Below, piece by piece: positions 10,801 through 18,628 of a stretch of DNA of 64,000 nt (the stretch's first letter is position 1; every line of letters starts with the position of its first letter). The stretch comes from an uncultured Chlorobiaceae bacterium (GTDB taxonomy: Bacteria > Bacteroidota > Chlorobiia > Chlorobiales > Chlorobiaceae). Location: the NCBI GenBank assembly GCA_903836465.1, contig CAILRB010000032.1, forward strand, positions 1-64,000, read 5' to 3'. The notes under the pieces are model-generated. The model worked only from the letters and a program-made list of their open reading frames with translations, ran no database searches and was not told the origin of the DNA. The translations under genes and the position numbers were made by a program.

Positions 10801-13408
10801 GAGAATGGATGGCTCTGTAATTGCTTGGGGAAATAGTTATCATGGTGGCGATAGCAGCGGAGTTGCAGATGAATTGGTCGGAGTCGTCGATATATCGAAC
10901 ATTTACACAGACACCGACTCGGGGGTAATCAACCTTAAAAACAATCATTCGCCAACGGGTATCGTTACAATCTCCGGCACTTCGATGGTTGGTCATACAC
11001 TCACAGTGCGCAATACTTTGGCTGATGCTGAAGAGCTTGGCACAATAAGCTATCAGTGGCATGCAGGCAATTATGAGATCAGTGGCGCTACAGGCAGCAG
11101 TTACCTTTTAAAGCAATCTGACGTTGGCAAGACAATCACTGTGACAGCAAGTTATCTGGACAGACAAGGCACAGACGAAAGTGTGAGTAGTGCGGCTACT
11201 GCTGCAGTGACAATGGTACAGAGTGGTGTTGCGCAGGACGGTTATCTGGCTCACGCGCTTGTATGGGTCGATACCAATGATAATGGTCGGCTAAACTGGC
11301 TTGATGGCAATGGTAATGGAAAGTGGGATGCGGGAGAAGGTGAATCGTGGACGTTAACTGATGGTAATGGTCGGTTTACCGGTCTCGCCGGAGCGGGTAC
11401 ACTTCGCATTACCGCTAACCCGTTAGGAGGCACAGTTGATATCTCTACGGGAAAACCTTTTACCGGTAGTTATTCTGCTCCATCCGGCTCAACGGTGATT
11501 AATCCGTTGACGACGCTTGTTGTCGCTGCCGGAGGAAATGGCGATTTTGTCAAGAGTGCGCTTGGGCTTGATGCCAGTCTTGACCTGACAACTTATGATC
11601 CTCTTGTGGCACTATCTACAGGTGGAAGAGCGAATGTTGCTACTGCTCTCAAGGCGCAAAGTGCAGCTTTACAGATGGCTAATATCCTCAATGTTGCATC
11701 GAGTGTCACTCAAGCTGGTACAACCAGTCCAGCGTCTAACAGTGTAACAGACACCTCTGTATGTGTTGCGAGTGCATTAATCAGCTCTGCTGTCAATAAT
11801 GTATCAGGAGCCCTCAATCTGACTGACAGCACGGTTATTGCTGATGCCATTCATGCGACTGCTCAACTCATTGTGACAGATCTCACAGCTTCTGACACCA
11901 TCATCAATCATTCACGTGTGATAGCTGATGCCGCAGCAGTGGTAAACACATCAATTGAAAATGTTTCGAGAGCTGCTGATACCGTATCACTATCGGGGGG
12001 CATCGTTGATGTCGCCAGTTCACTGACAAGCATGGTTAGCGCCCAGATTGTGGCTCAGGAGATTTTAGGGGTAGAGATATCACAGGTGATATATGCCAAT
12101 GATAGTTCATTCATCACCATAACATCAGGAAACATTGAGCAGAGTGTTGATGCTGCGAAAAGCCATGTTGAACAGCTTTTTGTGCCACTGAATGGCGAGA
12201 TACAGACTAACCATGCCCCCACCGGCAGCGTTATCATCACAGGTACGCCAATACCAGATACAGCACTGACCGCCAGTAATACTCTGGCAGATGTTGATGG
12301 TCTTGGCCCGATCAACTATCAATGGCTGGCAGATAATACTCTCATAGCCGATGCTACGGGCTCTATCCTGCAACTGACCGGTGCCTTGATCGGGAAAGCG
12401 ATCAGCGTTGAAGCGACTTATGTTGATAAGCTGGGTTTCAGCAATAGTGCTCTCAGTGCTCCTACAGCAGATGTTGCCATTTCTAATATTCGTCCCGCTC
12501 AAGACCTCAACGGCTCAGCGACCTTCTGGAAAACAGGCATTCCCATTACAGCCATCACCAGCACTCTTGCGTCAGCACCTGCCGTCGCCGGAACCCAGCC
12601 CATCGAATTCCGCAACATCCAGACCGTAGCAGATGGCACTCGAACTCTTGAAATCTGGGAAACCTCACCAACGGCTGCTGTCAACAGTGTCCAGTTGGAA
12701 CTTGCCCTGCCGACCGGCTCAACCGCCACATGGCAGGATGCGACAGGTTTGCCATTCGGTTGGAATTCGTCACCCAATACAGGTAAACCCGGCCAGTTCA
12801 TTCTTGGCGGAATAGGCACAACAGCGTTATCTGCTGGCTCAGTCAAGCTTGGAACCCTGACGCTCACCGCCCCGGCTAACCCGCAGCATTTTGAACTCTC
12901 ATTGACGACGGGTCAATTGGGCAACGATACCATTCCTGCCTTTGCTCTGTCGTCGGACAGCATGACCACGGCCACTGATGGCCTCTACCAGCACCTTGCC
13001 ATGAATGATGGCACATACACCCTGACCAGTGCCAAAGTTTCCGGTACCGCTGAAAGCAATGCAATCAAAGCCAATGACGCGCTGGCTGCATTGAAGATAG
13101 CTGTGGGCATGAACCCCAATGCTGACGGAAGCGCGGTGTCGCCATACCAGTACCTTGCGGCGGATGTCAACCAGGACGGTCAGGTCAAGGCTGCTGATGC
13201 TCTCAATATCCTGAAAATGGCAGTCAAGCTCAGCACTGCGCCAGAAATGGAGTGGCTGTTTGTGCCCGAGAGCGTGGGCAGTGAGAGTATGTCACGAACC
13301 CACGTCGTATGGCCTGATAATCCGATACCGGTTACTCTTGACATGGATCAGGATGTGCATCTGATTGGCATTGTCAAGGGCGATGTTGATGGGAGCTGGG
13401 CGGCGTAG
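7805..13408 (+). CDS. Giant multidomain surface/secreted protein: DUF4347, class 3 lipase-like, RTX repeats, RCC1-like repeats, Ig-like modules, dockerin-like C-terminus
   Basis: 1867 aa. DUF4347 'MLFIDSRVNDLDLLVSQF...IQIISHGAMGAITIGS...LLLYGCNVG'; lipase 'VTGHSLGGSLAQVVTQM'; RTX 'GFAGNDIIFGNEGDDTIYGGSGDDIISGGTGRD'; ten 'AFAALRKDGSVVTWG' repeats; dockerin-like 'AADVNQDGQVKAADALNILKMAVKL'. Confidence 0.9.
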   Translation: MAKTMLFIDSRVNDLDLLVSQFEAGTEYKVLDASYDGLLQMQESLAGKSDYSSIQIISHGAMGAITIGSTVLNSNNLLQYQLQLDNIGHALTDSGDLLLYGCNVGVDATGRQFVETLAQLTGADVAASDDVTGGATAGGDWVLESATGPIESVVPVAEEDLQQYEHTLFDFSEDYVLAQMSLVAYEDDPLHTDNVPAKNAWISLYNDGWRIMIDASRWFKGIIPLPDLTAVAPTIEYDNGFAATVFMRENKIVIAYRGTDTSDLLGDDGADAALNSIFPAWHLQFTDALKLAYDLQVQYPDVDINVTGHSLGGSLAQVVTQMFGFSGAAFDPLGAKNIVASFCFQELAKVYNPDFLRGVGASSSFTNYCVVNSLLSGFLFGRHIGNTYDLWGPNSLLLYTPAYVFPGINEIHKMQNILALIGAKVDNAINIPGTDGPDALWGNLHNNLIEGFAGNDIIFGNEGDDTIYGGSGDDIISGGTGRDKVVFSGNFADYIISYSGEKILYTVEDKISGRDGVDIISLVENFQFSDRVVTAANSLTDTAPPIPPKEEIETTTMFPGHTMGGWRNGSAFAAIREDGSVVTWGSSGSGGDSSAVASELDGRDDSKDVLQIFSTYDAFAALRKDGSVVSWGWPIYDPMFSDIVEQPRLDGSDDSNHVMEIFSSRDAFAAIQKDGSVVTWGSRWCGGDSSAVASELDGSIDSKDVVQVFSTDTAFAALRKDGSVVTWGSNESYVSDVTSVTNELDGRDDSKDVVQVFSTIGYFAALRKDGSVVTWGVYGGNGSEMTIVLDGSDDSKDVVQVFSTNFAFAALRKDGSVVTWGGYGGDSNAVASKLDGSDDSKDVIQVFSTWTAFAALRKDGSVVTWGLFGGDSSAVASELDGIGDSKDVVQVFSTAAAFAALRKDGSVVTWGSNDYYGGDSSAVASELDGIDDSKDVVQVFSTLGAFAALRMDGSVIAWGGSDISDNGGDSSAVASELDGSDDSKDVVKVFSTAAAFAALRMDGSVIAWGNSYHGGDSSGVADELVGVVDISNIYTDTDSGVINLKNNHSPTGIVTISGTSMVGHTLTVRNTLADAEELGTISYQWHAGNYEISGATGSSYLLKQSDVGKTITVTASYLDRQGTDESVSSAATAAVTMVQSGVAQDGYLAHALVWVDTNDNGRLNWLDGNGNGKWDAGEGESWTLTDGNGRFTGLAGAGTLRITANPLGGTVDISTGKPFTGSYSAPSGSTVINPLTTLVVAAGGNGDFVKSALGLDASLDLTTYDPLVALSTGGRANVATALKAQSAALQMANILNVASSVTQAGTTSPASNSVTDTSVCVASALISSAVNNVSGALNLTDSTVIADAIHATAQLIVTDLTASDTIINHSRVIADAAAVVNTSIENVSRAADTVSLSGGIVDVASSLTSMVSAQIVAQEILGVEISQVIYANDSSFITITSGNIEQSVDAAKSHVEQLFVPLNGEIQTNHAPTGSVIITGTPIPDTALTASNTLADVDGLGPINYQWLADNTLIADATGSILQLTGALIGKAISVEATYVDKLGFSNSALSAPTADVAISNIRPAQDLNGSATFWKTGIPITAITSTLASAPAVAGTQPIEFRNIQTVADGTRTLEIWETSPTAAVNSVQLELALPTGSTATWQDATGLPFGWNSSPNTGKPGQFILGGIGTTALSAGSVKLGTLTLTAPANPQHFELSLTTGQLGNDTIPAFALSSDSMTTATDGLYQHLAMNDGTYTLTSAKVSGTAESNAIKANDALAALKIAVGMNPNADGSAVSPYQYLAADVNQDGQVKAADALNILKMAVKLSTAPEMEWLFVPESVGSESMSRTHVVWPDNPIPVTLDMDQDVHLIGIVKGDVDGSWAA
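9514..10905 (+). repeat. Ten in-gene RCC1-like repeats (~45-50 aa each)
   Basis: Consensus RKDGSVVTWGs..GGDSSAVASELDGsDDSKDVVQVFSTxxAFAAL, counted from the translation. Confidence 0.9.
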
Positions 13409-13630
13409 ATTGAACAGCAAAAACTCATGGTATGGAATTTCTATTTTTTTACATTAATCTTTTATAGTGGAGAAATACGTATACTTTGACCAGTGAGAAG
13501 CGAAAATTATCTACCATGATGCTTTATTGTGTAATGAATATATTCCGTGAGCAGCACAAGGAACGGTACGAAGTAAAAGTGCCTTTGTTCGGGTTATTGT
13601 ATCAATATTATCACAGATGAGGGGCTTCTT

Positions 13631-13882
13631 ATGCAAATAGCCATTGATTTACCCAATGATTTTGTCGCATTTCAGGCAGTGTCCGACATTCGGCAAGAAG
13701 TTCGCATCTCTTATGCTCTTTGGCTCTATCAGCAAAGAAGGGTCACGCTGGGTAAAGCGGCGGAGTTGGCTGGTTGCGATATTTATGACTTTATGAGTAT
13801 CTGCAAAACCAATCGACAACCTGTCATTGATATTACGCGAGATGAGTTGCTTGAAGAACTTAATGGCTTTGCTCAATCATGA
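13631..13882 (+). CDS. UPF0175 family protein (putative antitoxin)
   Basis: 'YALWLYQQRRVTLGKAAELAGCDIYDFMSICKTNRQPVIDITRDELLEEL'; overlaps the downstream DUF3368 gene start. Confidence 0.85.
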   Translation: MQIAIDLPNDFVAFQAVSDIRQEVRISYALWLYQQRRVTLGKAAELAGCDIYDFMSICKTNRQPVIDITRDELLEELNGFAQS

Positions 13883-14154
13883 TTCTTGTCGCAGATGCCT
13901 CGGCCTTGATTGCTCTTGCTACCTGCGATAGCCTCGTCTTGCTTGATGCCATCTTTGGAAATGTGCTCGTGCCGGATGCCGTTTATGCTGAAGTAACAGA
14001 ATCGGATAAGCCCCAGTCGAACCGTTTGCGGAGTTATCTCCAGGGTAAAGTGCGCGTGGTGGACATGCAACACTTTGTCTATCTTGATGCTTTTGCTGAT
14101 CTCGGTGAAACCCAGGCCATGCTGCTTTATAAAAGGGTTCTTCGCAGAATTTAG
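13879..14154 (+). pseudogene. DUF3368 / PIN-domain-like putative toxin, probably 3' truncated
   Basis: 'MILVADASALIALATCDSLVLLDAIFGNVLVPDAVYAEVT...LGETQAMLLYKR' ends abruptly (VLRRI*), short for the family. Confidence 0.7.
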
Positions 14155-14188
14155 TGAGACGAAGTGAAATCAGAATACTTCGTTTCAC
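14154..14188. other. Hairpin-forming inverted repeat
   Basis: GTGAgACGAAGT (14154-14165) pairs with ACTTCGTtTCAC (14177-14188), 11-nt loop; the one non-Watson-Crick pair is G-T. No T-tract follows. Confidence 0.7.
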
Positions 14189-14637
14189 TGTAGGAAAATT
14201 AGGTTGTTTATGGTTGGGTATTGTATTGGCTCCGGTAGCTCTCGAAGCATTTAAAGCCCCTCGCCAAGGCCTTACGAAGCTTAAAGCTGTTGTATAGTAT
14301 TCTTTTACAGTGTGTTGGCTGTTGTGTACTTTAATCGCTATGGCTGTTGGTTCTATGGCTTATCGGCATGTACTTCACGTTCCTCAATGGTCGCTGTTCT
14401 AACTATCCTGCGTTTCGATATTACGGTGCCTATAATCTTTATTACTTCATCTCACTATAATATGCGAAGAGCCTATAAAAGTATTGGCTGCATCAAACTG
14501 CCCAAGTCCACCAAAACGTTTGAGGAGCAGGTCACCGATTTCGACAAATGTTGTTTTGTGCTTGTTTATCGCAGCTCGGTCTCGCAGGATGGCGTAGCAA
14601 TAAATGTTTCAACTCTCAAACCATTCAGGTAACGCGC

Positions 14638-14690
14638 CACCCGTTGCTTCGGAATAAAGCACTTCAGGAGCAACATCCTGGGTCATGATT
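14638..14690 (-). pseudogene. Possible C-terminal remnant of a DUF2442 protein
   Basis: Minus strand reads MTQDVAPEVLYSEATGGALPEWFES*, resembling the DUF2442 ending '...GQDICPDTLYLES', just downstream of a DUF4160 gene. Confidence 0.4.
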
Positions 14691-14696
14691 ACTCCC

Positions 14697-14957
14697 CTAT
14701 TTCAATGGTTCAATTTTTTGAAGTTGTTGATTATCCCTTGCCAGATCCCAATTACTCATCAACTCAGTTCGATGCAGTGAAGCCTACTCCATTACAAGAC
14801 CAAGAGCACGAGGCGGAAAATTACCTTCCAAAATCTTGAGCGAATTGATCTCAATTGCAATTTTATTGTTGCCATATCGAGCATGAAAATGAGGCGGATT
14901 ATGCTCATTGAAAAAAACCGCTATGATAATTCCGTAAAAACGAGAAACTTCAGGCAT
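14697..14957 (-). pseudogene. DUF4160 domain protein interrupted by an in-frame stop
   Basis: MPEVSRFYGIIIAVFFNEHNPPHFHARYGNNKIAIEINSLKILEGNFPPRALGLVME*ASLHRTELMSNWDLARDNQQLQKIEPLK*. The frame continues after the TAG with family-typical sequence. Confidence 0.8.
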
Positions 14958-15056
14958 ACAGAATACACTGATAAAGTGACAAAATTCGGCTGATCTTGGC
15001 ATGATTAATATAATATCTATGATTGACATTCTTGGACACTACATACGATAACTGTC

Positions 15057-15296
15057 AACAAAGATGGCCAGGTCAAGGCTGCTGATGCTCTCAATATCCT
15101 GAAAATGGCAGTCAAGTTCAGCGCTGCGCCAGAAATGGAGTGGCTGTTTGTGCCCGGGAGCGTCGGCAGTGAGAGTATGTCACGAACCCACGTCGTATGG
15201 CCGGATAATCCTATACCGGTTACACTTGACATGGATCAGAATGTGAATCTCATTGGCATTGTCAAGGGTGATGTTGATGGGAGTTGGGCGGCATAA
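15057..15296 (+). pseudogene. Detached 3' fragment of the giant gene (dockerin-like C-terminal module, copy 2)
   Basis: NKDGQVKAADALNILKMAVKFSAAPEMEWLFVPGSVGSESMSRTHVVWPDNPIPVTLDMDQNVNLIGIVKGDVDGSWAA*, nearly identical to the end of 7805..13408. Confidence 0.92.
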
Positions 15297-15433
15297 CAAT
15301 CTCGCGGGATGGTTACCATTTTTCTGACCTCAAGAAAATGGTATATCAGCGGATGATGCACAAGAAAGAAACCTCAGATTCTTGGGGTCGAGTTACTCTA
15401 TGTTCGCCCCGGCACTCCAGCAGGACTGTAGTA

Positions 15434-15716
15434 TTATAACCCCAGTTCGCTGTGTGATCCCAGACGGACCAGCTCAAGAACGTCGTCGTTTGTTTTTCGA
15501 TAGATCAGAATAAGATCAGGCTTAATGTGGCAATCGCGGTATCCAGCCAGCTTCCCGACAAGCGCATGATCGACGGCGCTGGATGGCAAATCCTTGTCTG
15601 CTGCAAGAAGGTTTACGATGACAGTAACAAGCGCATCAAGTTTTTTTCCCGTGTACCCCTGATTTCTCTCTGCGATAGTCACGTTTAAAATTGCTCGTTC
15701 CTTTAATCTTCCTCAT
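15434..15716 (-). pseudogene. YafQ family toxin gene with an apparent frameshift at an A7 run
   Basis: ATG at 15716 overlapping the antitoxin end reads MRKIKGTSNFKRDYRREKSGVHGKK then T-stop. In another frame after AAAAAAA it continues LDALVTVIVNLLAADKDLPSSAVDHALVGKLAGYRDCHIKPDLILIYRKTNDDVLELVRLGSHSELGL*. Confidence 0.85.
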
Positions 15717-15966
15717 TCAATTCCTGTATTAAATCCTTGATAGAGTCGTACTGTTTTAACCCTCCACGACGGCACTCTCCTATCGCCTCTATCGTTTCGG
15801 CGTTCGGGATAAGCGGCTCAAACGGCAGCGCTTTTTCAGTAGCAACCCGCATCAGCATAAGCCTTACTGCATCGGACAGGGTGAGCCCTATGGAAGCCAG
15901 CACAGCAGAGGCTTCTGTCTTGGTTTTCTCGTCAATTCGCGCCCTCACAACAGTGTTTGCAATCAT
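15703..15966 (-). CDS. RelB/DinJ family antitoxin
   Basis: 'MIANTVVRARIDEKTKTEASAVLASIGLTLSDAVRLMLMRVATEKALPFEP' is DinJ-like; internal start chosen at 15966. Confidence 0.9.
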   Translation of the reverse strand: MIANTVVRARIDEKTKTEASAVLASIGLTLSDAVRLMLMRVATEKALPFEPLIPNAETIEAIGECRRGGLKQYDSIKDLIQELNEED

Positions 15967-16142
15967 CTCGTTCCCTCTTTTTAACTTTCTTGCTCCGTTA
16001 GTGTAGCTACAATTTAGCGGAATGGTAGCGTTATTCAAGTATATTTTTTTCAATTTGCTGCTTATCGTATATTTTCTTTGTCCCGCTCTACTTTGGCGGC
16101 GGATTAAAAACTGAGTTCCATCAGATAGAGGAGCAACAAAAG

Positions 16143-16349
16143 ATGAAATACGTTACCAGTTTTGAGCGAGATGCTCTGGAAGAGGGCATTGAGAAAGGCT
16201 TTGTGCTGGGCAAAGAACTTGGGGTTGTTGAGGGGACAGAGAAGGGAGTATTACAAGGCAGGCTTGAGGTTGCTCGCAACCTTGTGGCAAGTGGGTTTAG
16301 TACGGAACAGGCCGCAAGTATTGCTAACGTGCCGATTGCGTTACTGTAA
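16143..16349 (+). pseudogene. C-terminal fragment of an Rpn-family/DUF4351-type protein
   Basis: MKYVTSFERDALEEGIEKGFVLGKELGVVEGTEKGVLQGRLEVARNLVASGFSTEQAASIANVPIALL, the Gly/Glu-rich tail without a nuclease domain. Confidence 0.65.
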
Positions 16350-16654
16350 TAGTCTTGAACCTTGAAACTTGATTTCCTTGATTGTTCTCAATCCTGAATC
16401 ATGCTCATCATGCCAATCCCAGGAATCATGGTTCAGACAGATGGTGGATTGCGTAACAATCCGGGGTCTCAGAGCTTGTTCAAGCCAACTCTATGAGGCA
16501 AAAGACCTGGATGGTTCTGGTGTTTCACGAATGGCTGAGAGGGGGGAGCCCCTTTTTACTTTGCTGTCACGATATCGGATAAATCGTTTGTACAGGGAAT
16601 TTATTTCATACATACGACACCCTTACTACAGGAAAAAAAGACGAGAAGAAAACC

Positions 16655-17542
16655 ATGAGTACCCCTTCACCCCGAAAACTGATCACCTTTGACTGGGCAA
16701 TGAAGCGTTTGTTGCGCAGCAAAGCCAACTTTGAGATACTTGAAGGTTTTTTAAGCGAGCTGCTGGGCGAAGAGATTCGCATCCTTGAAATTCTGGAGAG
16801 TGAGAGCAACAAAGAGAGCAAACGCGACAAATCAAACCGTGTTGATCTCAAGGTGAAAAACAGCAAGGGCGAGCTTGTCATCATTGACGTGCAGTTTGAA
16901 CGGCAACTTGATTACCTGAAACGGATGCTCTATGGCACATCACGAGTCATCACCGGGCATCAGAAAGAGAGCGAGGCGTATGCAACCCTGGTGAAGGTTA
17001 TCTCGGTCAACATCCTTGACTTTGATTTTGGCCATGGCACCGACTATATCTATCATGGCACCACAACCTTCACCGGCATCCATGACCATGACAAATTGCA
17101 ACTCAATATCCGGCAACAGAAGCTGTACAGCAAGATTCAGATAAACAATACTTACCCTGAATACTACCTGATCAGGATCAACAACTTTAACCGTCTTGCA
17201 ACAACGTCGCTTGACGAGTGGATATACTTCCTCAAACATGAGGAGATCAAGGATGAGTTCAAAGCAAAAGGGATCCAGAAAGCAAAAAAGTCATTTTCGC
17301 TTCTGAGTCTGCCTGATAAAGAGCTGTTGGCCTATGCCCGTTACCAGGACAACCTGCGGTATGAGGCCAGTATGGTAGAGTCAAGCTATGGACTTGGTCG
17401 TATAGAGGGCAGGGAGGAGGGAATTGAGACAGGAATTGAGCAAGGAAAACTTGACGTTGCCGAAAGATTGGTAGCGAAGGGAATGAATGCTGAAGAGTCT
17501 GCAGCTATTGCCGGGATAGATGTACAGTTGCTACGCCATTGA
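16655..17542 (+). CDS. Rpn family recombination-promoting nuclease/putative transposase (PD-(D/E)XK)
   Basis: 'KLITFDWAMKRLLRSKANFEILEGFLSELLGEEIRILEILESE...NRVDLKVKNSKGELVIIDVQFERQLDYLKRMLYGTSRVI'; C-terminus EGREEGIETGIEQGKLDVAERLVAKGM. Confidence 0.93.
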   Translation: MSTPSPRKLITFDWAMKRLLRSKANFEILEGFLSELLGEEIRILEILESESNKESKRDKSNRVDLKVKNSKGELVIIDVQFERQLDYLKRMLYGTSRVITGHQKESEAYATLVKVISVNILDFDFGHGTDYIYHGTTTFTGIHDHDKLQLNIRQQKLYSKIQINNTYPEYYLIRINNFNRLATTSLDEWIYFLKHEEIKDEFKAKGIQKAKKSFSLLSLPDKELLAYARYQDNLRYEASMVESSYGLGRIEGREEGIETGIEQGKLDVAERLVAKGMNAEESAAIAGIDVQLLRH

Positions 17543-17599
17543 AATCGGTTTTACCCTCCTGCGTTGTTCTAAACCAAATTCGACACACTCCGGCATTCC

Positions 17600-17822
17600 G
17601 GTAACTGTCACCAAAGATGGCCAGGTCAAGGCTGCTGATGCTCTCAATATCCTGAAAATGGCAGTCAAGCTCAGCACTGCGCCAGAAATGGAGTGGCTGT
17701 TTGTGCCCGGGAGCGTCGGCAGTGAGGGCATGCCACGAACCCACGTCGTATGGCGGGATGATCTCCCGAGAGGTAATTTCGGCAGTCTGTACCGGAGTCA
17801 TAAGCGGCTACGGGGCAAGTAG
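17600..17822 (+). pseudogene. Detached 3' fragment of the giant gene (dockerin-like module, copy 3, diverging near its end)
   Basis: VTKDGQVKAADALNILKMAVKLSTAPEMEWLFVPGSVGSEGMPRTHVVW, then unrelated RDDLPRGNFGSLYRSHKRLRGK*. Confidence 0.9.
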
Positions 17823-18021
17823 CTACCCTGCAACTGGGCATTGCCCTTCCAAAAACACCCCAAGCAATACCCTTTGCCCACACACAAACCTGTTACTATC
17901 CAAACCCCTGCTTCTCCTGCTATCGAACCTGGGAAGAGATTTTCATAGATGCTTTTCCATTATTTGATAATCAGGATATTATTACTATATTTAAGACCTT
18001 TATCACTAAAATATATCTGTA

Positions 18022-18309
18022 ATGCAGGCGCTGATCAAGATTTCCGACAAACAATATCTGGTACGACAGGGGGATACGCTTTTCGTCCCCAAACAAAAAA
18101 CGGCAATTGGCGAAACCATGGAAATCCAAACCATGGCAGCGATTGACGGCGAAAACACCGTTCTGGCTGCTGGCAGCATTCAGGCAAAAGTCCTTGCTCA
18201 TGTCAAGGATACGAAGGTAATCGTGTTCAAGAAAAAACGGAGGAAACGTTATCAGGTAAGAAACGGACACCGTCAGCAGATGACCCAAATCGAGGTTATT
18301 TCGCTTTAA
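18022..18309 (+). CDS. rplU: 50S ribosomal protein L21
   Basis: MQALIKISDKQYLVRQGDTLFVPKQ...VKDTKVIVFKKKRRKRYQVRNGHRQQMTQIEV. Confidence 0.97.
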   Translation: MQALIKISDKQYLVRQGDTLFVPKQKTAIGETMEIQTMAAIDGENTVLAAGSIQAKVLAHVKDTKVIVFKKKRRKRYQVRNGHRQQMTQIEVISL

Positions 18310-18343
18310 AAATATTCAGGATTTTTAACGTTAATTTTTTGCT

Positions 18344-18598
18344 ATGGCTCATAAAAAAGGTGGCGGATCGACAAAAAACGGTCGCGACAGTAACCCGAAA
18401 TATCTCGGAGTAAAAGCCGCAGGTGGCTCTACGGTAGCCGCAGGAACAATCATTCTTCGCCAGAGAGGCACCGTTATCAAACCGGGCATCAATGCCGGAT
18501 TGGGACGCGATCATACTATTTTTGCTCTTGTTGACGGCGTAGTAACGTTCCGCAACGGACGCAATAATAAAAAGCAGGTTAACATTCTCCCCTGCTGA
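18344..18598 (+). CDS. rpmA: 50S ribosomal protein L27
   Basis: [43 protein letters not shown]. Confidence 0.98.
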   Translation: MAHKKGGGSTKNGRDSNPKYLGVKAAGGSTVAAGTIILRQRGTVIKPGINAGLGRDHTIFALVDGVVTFRNGRNNKKQVNILPC

Positions 18599-18628
18599 AC
18601 CATGTATGCTGCACAATAAGTTTTTAAT

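Noticed and set aside
14312-14632. 106-aa + strand ORF between DUF3368 and DUF4160 fragments
   Set aside because: No recognizable domain on either strand; likely decayed sequence, so not called as a CDS.
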